Source: Chrysomallon squamiferum
Lineage: Eukaryota; Mollusca; Gastropoda; Neomphalida; Peltospiridae
Reading direction: 5' to 3'
DNA: 64,000 nucleotides
Assembly (NCBI GenBank): GCA_012295275.1
Contig: CM022679.1
Location: forward strand, 1,835,775-1,899,774
The position numbers and the translations under genes were made by a program. The notes beneath the pieces were generated by a model. It searched no databases. It was not told the DNA's origin and saw only the letters and a program-made list of their open reading frames with translations. How positions within the stretch are numbered: the first letter of the stretch is position 1; each line of letters opens with the position of its first letter. Of the stretch, positions 23,008 through 36,604 are shown piece by piece.

Positions 23008-26000
23008 AACACCCACACACATATAGATACACTAATCCTTCAAGAGTGTATGTTCTTATTCCAGTAGTGTGTGTGTAGAAATATAGTGGTGAAGCTAACA
23101 CAAGCAGGTGTTTACAAAGAAAACACAAAGTGAAAACTCACTCTGTTCTTGCTGATGTGTTCAATCTGTGCATGTGCATCTTCCAGCTCAGCTTTCAGCT
23201 GTTGTTTCTCTTTCTCCAGTCTGCAAATAAACACTGGTCCATGTACCAGCACAAAAACAACTTTCTTCTTTCTCTAATACAAGATAAACATCTGGGAAAT
23301 TAAAACAACAGAACATTCATCACATTTTCTATTCTGCCTTCCTAAAATAGTTACATTACAAGACACCCACATGTTCTGACAATAAGTATATATTTATATC
23401 TCCTCAAGAAAACAAATGACGTCATAAAGGTGTGATAAATCTATAATACATTTCAACACACTCGCTACATTATTTTCCATTTCCTTGTTTAGTTTCTGTA
23501 ATATTTTTGTCTGTGAGAAGGAGTAGTCTAGTATAACAGATACCTTGCTGGCAGCCAAAAACAGTAGCCTAGAAGTTATTAAACATAAATACCAAGCTCT
23601 CAAAGCTCTAAAAATTTTACATAATATCAACACTTTAAAATGTAAATTACACAGTCAGAATTCTGGACTATTGTATGTATCCTTACAATGACTTTCTTAA
23701 TGTTCTACTAACAGTTAGACACATGAACAGTCAGATATTAACTATTATCAGTAACTTCTTGAGTTCTTGTTTTTCACTTGGTAATATAATATACTAATGT
23801 GTGGTTTTTGTGAAACAGATACCAATATTTCTGAAATATAAACAAATTGGCATCAGTAAAGCTTTGCTTAGCAGATCCTCTCACTAATATAAATATCATG
23901 ATAGGAAGAAATCTGTCACTCACTCTTTTACCTTACTAATGGGTTAAGACAGATAAAACACACCCAGCTGAATATATCTTGGTTATTTCACAAACAACAA
24001 CATTAATCTCATGTTCTTGTACAGATGTATTTATTCTACAATTGTTCTAAGTTTGAGGGTGATTTCAAATTTCAGATCCACTAAGTAAGTAGACTGTCTA
24101 TTTAATAATCTCATGAACTACCTGTACTGAAGTGGCTATGTTTGTCTGATACATGGTGGAACTCAGGATCAAGCCTCATAAGTGTCCTAACTGTGTTAGG
24201 TCCCTACAACTAATACAAGCTTGAGTTCTTCTCCATGGGAAGGTAACTATATAAGATTTCTCTCTACTACTCATAAAGAGAAGCTTACAGAAGTTTAGTT
24301 TCTTATTACATATAATTAAATAATCTCCAAGGATAAAGTTGATAACAAACCTGGATTTAATTTTCTGCAGTTGGTCAACCTGGTCACCCAGCTCGTTGGC
24401 AGCGTCAGCATGTTTCTTGCGCAGTGCTGCCACCTGGGCCTCATGTTGAAGTGTCTGCTCCTCGAGATCACGACGAAGTTTCAAAAGTTCCTGTTCACGT
24501 TTCTTGTTCAACTCAATCTGAGCCGCAGTAGCACCACCAGCCTCATCAAGTCTCTCACTGAGGTCTTCCAACTCACGACTTAGTTCAGTCCTCTGCTTCT
24601 CTACCTGTTAGCAAATTATTTACTTGTTTATAACTTAGTTCAGTCCTCTGCTTCTCTACCTGTTAGTAAATTATTTACTTGTTTATAACTTAGTTCAGTC
24701 CTCTGTTTCTCTACCTGTTTGTAAATTATTTACTTGTTTATAACTTAGTTCAGTCCTCTGCTTCTCTACCTGTTAGTAAATTATTTACTTGTTTATATAA
24801 TTTAGTTTATAACAGTTTCTCTACCTTGTTTGTTTACTTGTTTAAATTTAGTTCAGTTTCTCTACTTGTTTGTAAATTATTTACTAGTTTATAACTTAGT
24901 TCAGTCCTCTGTTTCTCTACCTGTTAGTAAATTATTTACTTGTTTACAACTTAGTTCAGTCTCTGTTTCTCTACCTGTTAGTAAATTATTTACTTGTTTA
25001 TAACTTAGTTCAGTTTCTCTACTTGTTTGTAAATTATTTACTAGTTTATAACTTAGTTCAGTCCTCTGTTTCTCTACCTGTTAGTAAATTATTTACTTGT
25101 TTACAACTTAGTTCAGTCTCTGTTTCTCTACCTGTTAGTAAATTATTTACTTGTTTATAACTTAGTTCAGTTTCTCTACTTGTTTGTAAATTATTTACTA
25201 GTTTATAACTTAGTTCAGTCCTCTGTTTCTCTACCTGTTAGCAAATTATTTACTTGTTTATAACTTAGTTCAGTCCTCTGTTTCTCTACCTGTTTGTAAA
25301 TTATTTACTTGTTTATAACTTAGTACAGTCTCTGTTTCTCTACCTGTTAGTAAATTATTTACTTGTTTATAACTTAGTTCAGTCTCTGTTTCTCTACCTG
25401 TTTGTAAATTATTTACTTGTTTATAACTTAGTTCAGTCTCTGTTTCTCTACCTGTTTGTAAATTATTTACTTGTTTATAACTTAGTTCAGTCTCTGTTTC
25501 TCTGTTAGTAAATTATTTACTTGTTTATAACTTAGTTCAGTCTCTGTTTCTCTACCTGTTAGTAAATTATTTACTTGTTTATAACTTAGTTCAGTCCTCT
25601 GTTTCTCTGTTAGTAAATTATTTACTTGTTTATAACTTAGTTCAGTCTCTGTTTCTCTACCTGTTTGTAAATTATTTACTTGTTTATAACTTAGTTCAGT
25701 CTCTGTTTCTCTACCTGTTTGCAAAATTTTTAGTTTAGTTCAGTCTTATAAATAATTTACATAAATAATTTACTTTACTGCATTTTATAAATAGCTTAAT
25801 TCAATCCTGTTTCTCTACATTTTTTTTCAAGTTATTTAGTTTAGTTCTGTCTTACAAATCATTTACTTTATTGTGTTTTATAAATAATTTAGTTCAGTTC
25901 GGTTTATCTATTTGTAAATATTTTACTTTATTCTGTTTTACAGATAATTTAATTTAGTTGTGTTTTATAAATAATTTAGTTGTGTTTTATAAACAATTTA

Positions 26001-27206
26001 GTTGTGTTTTATAAATAATTTAGTTTAGTTGTGTTTTATAAATGATTCATTTAGTTGTGTTTTATAAATAACTTAGTTTAGTTATGTTTTATAAATAACT
26101 TAGTTTAGTTGTGTTTTATAAATAATTTACTTTTGTTATATATTATAAATAATTTAGTTGTGTTTTATAAATTATTTAGTTTAGTTGTGTTTTATAAATA
26201 ATTTACTTTAGTTATATATTATAAATAATTTACTTTAGTTCCATTTTATAAATAGTTTAGTTGTGTTTTATAATTAATTTAGTTAGTTTTGTTTTATAAA
26301 TAATTTTGTTTAATTCTGATTCATAAATAATTTAGTTGAGTTGTATTTTATAAATAATTTACGTTAGTTCTTGTAAATAAATAATTTACCTGGATCTAAT
26401 AACATTATGAAAAAATAAATTATTTTAAAAATAAACTATCTGAACAAATGATAAAAAATAACTTGCTCATTTCTAACCTGAAGGCTGAAGATTTTATTTA
26501 TCTATTTTCCCGACATTTCAGATAAACTGGTATTTATTTTCATTAACATTTTTATCAACAAAGTTGTTTATTTTTTAATTCAGTATTGAAAAAAAAGAAA
26601 GAAAGAACTGATATAAGAATATATTAAAACAATTTACTCAACATAGACCCAGAGTGTTTGAAGCAAAATCCTCAGATAGAAATAATAACTAGATTCTGCC
26701 TGTACAAACTTTCTAACACTGATTAAATTTGTACAAACAAGATTTTTCTTTCAGTTAAACAGTTTTCATTCTGATTATTATTCTGACAGAGACTGAAAAT
26801 TCTAGAACATTTGTAAGATAACATTAGTTACATATACCAGGAAAACACCTAATGTTCTGAAGTTAAATTCCAAAATAAATTAAAAGTGAACTCATTTCAA
26901 AATGATAACTATACATGTAGTGAGCTTATAACAAAGTGTTAAACAATTGAACCCATTTCAAAAAGATAACAATACATGTTGTCAGCCTATATCACATAAC
27001 TAAAGCAGATCCATTTAATTACTACACTTGTCAAAGAAAATGTGTATCTTTTTCCAATAACAACATTGTTGTAGTATCTGTCATGAAATATTAACAATTA
27101 CTTGTATACTTTTTACAACTATTCTTTTATTCAACATTCTCTAGAAATTTAACTTTAAAAAAAAAAAGAATACTGAAAACTCATCCCCACCCTAACAAAG
27201 AAGAAA

Positions 27207-27237
<31 letters not shown>

Positions 27238-30200
27238 TGTGGTAGAGAAAGGAATAAAACAAACAAAAAACCCCAACCATCCCTATAAAAGAATGTGAGA
27301 AATGTTTTTAATTCAATTATTTCTTTTGTTACAGTGGTTTGTTGAAATACCTGTCCTAAAAAGGAGTAAGTTGAAATGCCTGTTACCTAAAATGGAGATA
27401 AGTTAAACACTCACCTTGGCCCTGGCCTGTCTTTCAGCTTCTAGCTCCTCTTCAAGCTCTTCAATTCTCGCCTGCAATGCACGAGTTGTCATGGTTACTA
27501 TAAAACTTATGACATTAGAGGGAAGGAGGGGACAGGAGGGGAGAACAGACTAGACACAAGTCCTTACATGTATGATGTTGAAAAATCTGCTTAACTCGAC
27601 TTCATCTCAGCTGCATTTTTCACATGTGAGTCAGGTCTACTTTGACTGTCAAGGGGTTCAAATTATCCATATCTGTCCAGTCCAGTCTATTTTACACACA
27701 AGGGGTAAATGGAATGTTTGAACTTTTTTTCCTTTTCTTCTTTGAAAAGTCTTGATGCATTTTGCACATTTCAAGACAGACGATGACATCACAGAAGAAT
27801 TGTCTGAGTTAAAAATAGTTCACCATCAGTACTGTTTTGGTTGTGCAGTAAGCCAGTATGTTCCAGAGTTTACTCTTACCTTGTGAAATGTGCCCTGGTT
27901 CTTTCACTTGTCAAGTGAATTCCAGGGAGGAACTGAAGCCAGCTTACAGAAATAACAGCTGGCAGATGAAGTAAGATAAGTAATTCTAACAAGGGATGAT
28001 TGATTCTCCCAGTGAGAAAAGCAAATTTGCTTGTTAAAATTTCATCTGCTGAAAAAGGCTGAGCTGATAGAAAACTGTGAGTCAGGGGAAGAGGTGAAAA
28101 ATAGCTAAAATTTACTGTCAGAAAGTACCAGATTACCCATGTCATTATTTCACCATCACACAGTATTAACTGTATGAGATTTGCACTAATATATTATAAT
28201 ACTTTCTCAGCTGTAGCACAATCACATTATATTACTATCTATATTTATCTTAATCAACATTACTAGCATAAGAATTGTTGTAATATTATTATAATATAAA
28301 ATTAAACAAATTTACAAAAGAATACTAAAACCACATTACAGAACATATATACTTCTGTAATATCAACATAATCAGAGTATGATGTGTATTTACATTTTAA
28401 TTTCTACCTACTACATTCTGAACTTTCAAAATATTTACATCTTTTTATCTTTTTTTTATCATCTTGTGGCTACAAATGTTTTTAGACCTTTTCCAGTTAC
28501 AGAACATAATCAACATAATGTAGTTTATCAAAATAATAATAACAACAACAATCAGCTTTAGTATACAGGAGAGAAAGAGAATAAATAATTTCGAAACAAA
28601 ATTTACTGGTACTTGTAAAATCTATTTAAATATTTACTCTGTATATTAAATACAAGTAATTTTTGAAATATTCAGCATTTCATTTAGAATATAAAATAAT
28701 TAAAACAATAATTATATAATATAAAAAAATGGGGTTTTTTACGAACAAAATTTTTCTTTTTGGAAAATTATTAAGCAGCTAATGATGAAATTGACTTCAT
28801 AAACTTTTTATGTAAAAAAACATGAATTTTCAAGCTGACTTTTCAAAGAAATAAAATGTTGCTATAACAGATTTATATATTTAAGACTGGATGAAGGTAA
28901 TGATGATATTTAAAGGTTACGTTACTTCTAGAAGATTCTTTAGGCCTGGTGACACATGGCCGAGATCGGCTGCTGCTCGGATGACTCTGCGGCTCTGAAG
29001 ACTTAGGCCCGGACTGATGGGTTCGAAACTACTACTGAACAGGAGAGGGTGTGTACCAATAGATTCCAGGACAGACGGACTGGTCGAGTGAAAGTCCCTG
29101 CGCAGTTCCTTTAAGTAAGAATCCCCAGTCGCATAATCCGACTTATAGCGATATGATGATTTGGAAGTAGATGAAGTTTTACTTGAACTTTTTTTACTTG
29201 ATGTCCCTTGATGTGAACTTTTTGGTTGTCTTGGCCGTGTTTCTGGTTCACTGGCCGGCTTCGGTTTCTGTTCACTGGCCGGCTTCGGTTTCGGTTCACT
29301 GGCCGGCTTCGGTTTCGGTTCACTGGGTGGCGGCTTTGGTTCACTGGGTGGTGACTGTGGCTTTGGTTCGGGTGGTTTAGTCTTCTTGACCGTCACCTGT
29401 TGTGGCTCCACGCTAACAATAGTTTCCTGTGGGGCAGGGGGTGCCTGCACTGGTGGAGGTGATGGTTCACTCACAGGGGCAGTTTCTGTCTTCGTATCTA
29501 AAACTTCATCCACCGCTACACCATTGGTTGTCATGGTTATAAATATGTTGTAATAAAAGCAGTTATATCACAGTTTTATCAGGAGGAAGTTAAAAACAGA
29601 GTGATTTCAAAGAGCTGTTATCATACACACAGACAGATATCCGCCTTGGATAAATATTGGTACACTGTATGCTCTGTGTGGTGGTTCGGTTTATAAACCG
29701 GCTGCCATTAGAAATACAACTGGAGAAAGTAGGTTTGCCTCAAGAAAAGTGAACACGGACATTAGGCCTGCAGACAATAGTTACCTACCTTTAAAGGCTG
29801 CACCTCTAAAAATATTAAACTCCGATGAGCTCATCACCTAGCAACCAAATCATGACCTCAGCAACCCTAAGCTTCACTAACTCAAGTTTTTGGCACAAGT
29901 TCCTTTCTCTATTTTTTTCACTTTTCTTATTTTAGCTCAAGGAAATGAGAGAAAAGGAAAAGGTGGAAAATTAGTCAGGGATGTTGGGGTGGGAGAAAAA
30001 CAAGATGCAAACTAAAAGTGTAAGAGAAAGTTAAAAGAAACAAGGAGAACAGACAGTATTAAAGTGTATAATAACAAATAACACGAATGATTAATTAAAA
30101 CGTGGAATGTACTATTGTAGGAATGACAGACTGCAGCTATCTGATTACACTCTGCCAGTCTTCTCCTTATTTAGATAAACTGCTGGTGTTGGGTTTCACA

Positions 30201-30350
30201 GGAATGAGGATGTACTCAAACATGCACAGCTAAACAAAATTCACTTTATCATCACTGAACACTGCAGATACACTGCATAATTAGGATTATTACATGGGTT
30301 CTTAAACATTTATCTTAAGTTTTCTTTTTCTATCTTTATTACATACCAAT

Positions 30351-30391
<41 letters not shown>

Positions 30392-33300
30392 AAGCCAAAT
30401 CAGCATGATACAACATTTTTCACAGTAATGTACTATTATTTTCTACTTTATTATTATTTTAAATATTTTTAGTCTTTTGTTTTAAAAGAAATATTCATAT
30501 ATTGTCTGCTTTTTGAAGCACAAAAAAAAAATCAAATATTTTAATAACAACAGCAGCAATAGATTACAACAGCTTTAGCCAAGAGAATAAAATAATAACT
30601 TTAAATAAGAGAAGAAAAAGAAGATTAAACAGATATGTTACACAATATATAACTAACATAATTCACATATATTACAAAAACAAATTTAGAGTTTGAAGCA
30701 GACATTTGGATTATTGTTTCAAGATAATTTTCTCTCCTAAGAATACCTGGTAATTTGAAAAGTAGCAGGTATGTAGAAACATCTGTCAATTAATTAGTCT
30801 TGTATACACACGCTGACTGACAGCCTGCCAAGTTAGCTGCCAGCAGTGAGATTTAGCCTGCACTAAACACGGCTTATAACACGCAGATATTTACAAAAAC
30901 ACTTTGGACATTGTTAACATCACTCATGTCAGAACTTGTCATAATTTTCACTTTTTACATCTCTGTCTGTGTATCAAAACCTGTGTATAAACTTGGAATA
31001 ACTGTAAAAGAAACTACCAGTAAATTGGACAAGCACACTAAACCTTCTTTATCACTTTATTTTATTTCTTAGTTTAAGCCCAAGCAGTAAAATATATTTA
31101 AATTTTCCAGTATTAAGTTGTGTGAGTTTGTTAGTAAATACAAATATTATACAAATAAAATTAAAGTCTTTAAATATTAAGACTTGCATTAATTTAGGAG
31201 TCAGTGAAATAAAACATTATTAAATTTTATTTAGTATTATTAACTTTACATGAATTAATTATAGTTACCTGTGACTCTAAACATCATATTTAATGTGCAA
31301 TAAAACATTAAGAAAATAAATAAATAAATATTATTTACCTTTTAGTGGTGGGAATGTAATAATCACATTTCTTTAAAAGTATTTCATATGATTCAGTGAA
31401 TTATATATCTATATTATGGTATGGATTTCTATATTTATTTTCTTAAGTTTCAAAATATTTCACTCTCAAATAGTTCAATAAAGAATAATATTATGATATA
31501 AATTTCTTTAATTATTTTGTTTTGTTTCAAAGTATTTATTTCAATAAGTAAATTACATATTTGATTTCTCTAATCCCTGCAGTGTGTAATTTACTGTTGT
31601 TTTCTGTAATATCATTTCAGTACATCCTGACCTTCGTCTGACCTTGCAGAAGGCAAACTGATAATATGGGAGATGTTCTTGAGATAGTGGCCTAAAATAT
31701 TTTCTGACTTTTCAGTTTCTAAAAATAGTCAGGACATGTTGCAAACTCCCAAAGTATTGTTAATAAAATACTAAAACAAAGAAAGGAAGAAAGAAAAAGA
31801 AAAAAGCAGAATGAATGGAAGAAAACATGAAAAAGAAAGAATAAAAAAGCTAAAGGTAAAGACAATATGCTTTCTACTTATTTGTACAAAGAAAGAAAAA
31901 GAAAATACTTTAAGATATTTCTGTACTTATTCACTTGTGTAAAAATCTTACTTGTCAAAGTTCCAAGTTGCAAATTACTACTGTTTTGAAGAAAAAAACA
32001 GATATTTAAAATAAAATCTTATCCATTTTAACCTTTCAAACATCTGCGATAAACTATCAGATATTTGCTTCCTCTTAATATTACATAACTTAAGAAAAAG
32101 AAAAAAAAAAAGGAAAAAGTTATAAATAGACAATGAGAATTTTAGCCTGGATTCTGGGGGGTTCATTATTATTTATTATTATTTATTATTATTTTTTTAT
32201 TATTTTTTTTATAACAGAACTTAAAGGGAAGCCACATACTTTATTAGAATTACAATTGCCTTTATGTTAACAAAATAAATGAGTCTTAATATTTAAAGAA
32301 TAGTCCATACAGTTTGAGAAATATAATTTTATTTGTAATTTTTTTAATGCAACAAGTTCTTGATGTTTATGAAATAAATATTACTGCAAATAAGTTTATA
32401 CAGCTGTATTTATGAAAACCTTTAGGTTTAACAGTCTGAAATAATGTAGTGTATATTATCAATTATTTACTAAGGTATATAATAATAATCACTCTGTGAA
32501 GAAGAAGAAGAAAAGCAAGAAAATTACAAATAAAATGTCCAAATTGCTACTGGGTAATTTCTCTTTATTGTTATTTTATCTATCTTAGCTGCGCCAGTGA
32601 AAATACACCTTCAACAATATTTTCCTCTCATATTTATTTTTGCTTATATAAATTAAAAAAATAATTAATAATTAAAATATTAAAACTTTAATTTAACTTT
32701 AAAAAATAGAAAATCTGTGGTATTTTGTATTGTTTAAAAATCCTGAAAATTCTATAAGTTTAACATATCATCTGGCTTACTCATGAGAGCTGGGTTAAAA
32801 AACTAAAAAGAAAAGAAGAAAAAAGAAAACACTAAATTTTAATAATTTCTTATAAGAAAACCAGAGATAGTTAAAACTGAAGACAACATTTTAAAATGAA
32901 AGTATTTGTATAAAAACCATCAATTTAAAAAATACAGCAGTTAAATATGAGATTAAAAACTGTGTCTGCATACCACACTTGTTAAAGTCGTAATATAACA
33001 CTGTTAGTTACATTCACATTTCATGTTGCAAGTACATTTAATTCAAAATGTCTAGAGTTAGGAGGGAATTAGTGACCTAAAAACAAATTTCTAAATGGTT
33101 GGGGTGGAATTGGACAAAACATTATTATTTAGCTGGAAGAAGTACAGACAACAAAGGGATGCAATTAAAAATATAACTTTAAAAAAATCAAAATCAAATG
33201 TATTCTTGGGAGAAAGATAATGTAAATATATGTTAAACAGTTTTTGTATTTATTTATATCATGTTTGTTGATTAAATACTCACCTTTGTAATATACAGTT

Positions 33301-36300
33301 TATATATTCATATAAATTAAACTATAAAAAGTTAACACATGAAATAAATGAAGAACAAAATGGGTCTTTTAAATTATAAATTTGATTCAAATGTATGAAA
33401 ATGTTTATTCAATTAATAAACAAAACAAAAGAAAAACAACAACATAAATAAACAATATAAAATTAAAATGTGCTTCCATATATTGTGAGGAACTCTGGAC
33501 AATCACATTTCACGAAAACAAAATGAGTATGTTTTGTGAAAAACCGAGGAAACCAAACTTAAATAAATATATAGAATCCAGTTTATGTGAGACCGGTTTT
33601 AAAGAGTTTATTTGTGGGTAGGATGTGGGTAACAGAACTGAAAAGAAAAGGTTTTAAATAAAGAAGAAAGAAGACGGGAACACTCAGGGTTTCACAGCAA
33701 ACTCTTTATTTTCTCTTTAGTATTTCTCACTTACCTCTGTTCCTAGCCTGTCTTCAGTAAATCTATTTCTTTACTTCAGAAAATGTCCTTTGTTCGTTTA
33801 CAGATGTGCTTGGTAATAGCTGCTTTTTTAATAAACATTGTATTTTAAGCATGATTAATTCCTGTGAGTTTTTTTCCCAATAGTTTACATCATGTATTTC
33901 TTCTGCATCAGTTTCTTCTTTCTTTTTTATCTTCAGTTTTGTAGTTTCATTATTCCAGTTCTTAAACAGTGGAAGATTTTAGGTATTCTGGTCTTATAAG
34001 AGGGATTTTAGAATTTGCAGGCCTTCAACAGGGGATTTTCAGTATTCTGCTTTAATAGCACGACATTCTTATAATTTCCAGTCCTACAGAGAGGGAATTT
34101 TAGTATTCTGGTCTTATAGGAGGATATTTTGCATATTCCAGTCTTACATTTTCATTTTCACTACTACCATTTTAAAGTAGAGAAGTTTCATATTTGGTTT
34201 TATTGCAAAGAATTTTCTGTCTTTCCTTCTTAAAGTAGGGGACTTTCAATATTTCAGTCTTGAAGCTGGGGATTTTCAATATTCTAATATCTTCCATTTT
34301 GTAGTCTTATAACTTAGTTTGTCAGATATGTTTATCAGCATTCAGTATTCCAAGCATGTTATCTTTTGCTTTCCTGTATATCTTGGATTTTTTCCAGTAT
34401 TCTCTTTTTTAAAAGGTCATTCCAGCAGGAAGGTATATTGAAGTTTAGCAATAAATAACATGCAGTAGTACTGGGTGGGAGTATTTATATAACAATCTGG
34501 GTGTGAATTCATTTGATAAAAATAATATGTAAGGGAAACAAATTCTCTTCATAACTTCTGACAGAAATCAGGTTTTGTAATCTGATATATTTATTCTACA
34601 GATATGATAAATGAAAAGATGGGAGGAGGATTTCTTATCTTTTGCTAATTAAAATTAAGGAATTTGGTAAACCAAATCAAAATTGCAAGTAATGTAACAC
34701 ACTTGGGAAAATACATTTTTAAGTTAGTTTGGAATGTCTCACATCTCCAGCATACCAACACACAAGTGTACAAACATAATGTTTATATTTTTTGGAAAAT
34801 ATCTGTAAAATTATATTTAAAAAACATAGAGAAATTTTATACTAGCAGTTAAAAACAAATAGTTAATGATTGTAAATTAAACTCTATTGCATTGAATGTA
34901 TTTTAATCCAAATTATATTTTTATTTTTATGGTAATGTTTTTATATAATAGGAGAGATGGTACCTGTAGTTCTTTGATCTTCTTCTGCAGTGAGGCTACC
35001 AAGGACTGTTCATCCTCCAGTTTTGTGTTGAGACTGTTGATCTCTACATCTTTCCTTTAAAATAAAACACAGTTGATGCTTATCTGTGAAGTAGTTCAGT
35101 GTTTTAGCTGAAAGTAGACTCCAGCATAAAAACAGCATATCAGATTTCAATAATAAGAAACTTGATGATTTATTTTCAGCATATTAATAATATTCATATA
35201 ATAAACAACATATTAATACAACTATAGATAATAGTGTATATTGTAACATTTGTTGAGATATATTATTTATATAAAATAAAACAAATATTAATATAAAAAT
35301 AAATTAAAGACAGAAACCAGTGTACAATGAAAATTTACCTTCTGACATTTTCTTCCAGTTCTCTCTTGACTCTCTCTAGGTCCTCCACTGTTTCTTGTGT
35401 CATTTTGAGGTCCTGTTCTAATTTACGTTTAGCTTTCTCAACATCAGCTCTAACTTTTTTCTCCCGTTCCAAATTGTCTTCCAGCTCATCCAGGGTCTGC
35501 TCCAGTTTTGTCTTCAACTTGCTGAGGTGATTCACTTTGTCTTCCTCCTTCTGAAGATCTTCTAGAGTCTTCTTCTGCAGCTCCTCCAGATTCTTCTTCT
35601 CCTTGGACAGTTTGGTTATTTGATCATCCTGCTGAGCCAGCTCATCTTGAAGTGTTTTTATCTGGTTATCTTTTGTCTGTTTTTCCTGTTCTGCCTTGGC
35701 CAGTGATGTTTCTAAGTCTTCCACATCTTTCTTGTACTCTTCAATCTCAGCCTCGAGCTTTTTCCTTTTCTCTGCTGCTTCTGCTGCTGCATCTTCCTCA
35801 TCTAGGAGTCTCTCCTCCATCTCCTTCACACGCTCCTCCAGGTCAAGTTTCTGAACAACCAGTTTCTCAATTTTCTCCTCTGCATCTGCAAGGTTGTCCT
35901 GCTCAGCCTGCAACTGAAGAAACAGATCATTCTTCTGCTGAAGCAGTGTGACATTCTGCTCCTCAAGCTCCTTTCTCCTCTCCTCTGTTTTCACCAGCTC
36001 CTCTTTGGTCTTGGATAACTCTTGTTCTTTCATCTTCATCTCATCCTCAGCTCTGGCAACATTCAACAGAGGCTTCACCTTGATGTACAGCTTCCACCAC
36101 AGCCAGTTTCTCAGCCCCAGCCATTTACGAATGTTCCTCTGGATTACACACAAGCCAATCCTGTCACCAAAAGCAATAATCACATATTTTAAAACAATGA
36201 TATTTCCAGATGTATCAAAACATTTACTGAAAAAGCAAAATAATACTGAGTAATGTCCATCTCATTAAAAATCAGAAATAATGTTTGTATTTCTGCAAAA

Positions 36301-36562
36301 TAATTCAAAATAATTAAGGCATATTAATTTTAGTTTATTTATTTCCTGCTTATAAAGAAATACCAATTACCTGAGTTTCCATACTTGTCAGAAAAAACAT
36401 TCAGTGAATAATTACAAGTAAAAATTTAAAAAGTTTGTTTCAATTATTAATATTCCAATTTTTTTTAAGAAACATTTATTCTTTATAAAAAAGAGCATGA
36501 AATTTAAAAAATATATATTTTATTTATTTATTTATTCATTTTATTTTATATAATTTTTATTA

Positions 36563-36604
<42 letters not shown>

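Noticed and set aside
22682-23128. Several Cys/Val/Tyr or Thr/His-rich open frames on both strands
   Set aside because: Chance translations of the CA-rich tract in MHC intron 24.
25482-25724. 80-residue minus-strand open frame of repeated [17 protein letters not shown] units
   Set aside because: It is a read-through of the exon 23 acceptor minisatellite; most units differ in length and break the frame.
29171-29380. Plus-strand open frame of repeated VHWPASVS units
   Set aside because: Antisense shadow of the catchin Pro-rich repeats.
35327-36253. Plus-strand open frames over MHC exon 20
   Set aside because: Ser/Leu-rich antisense shadows of the coiled-coil coding strand.
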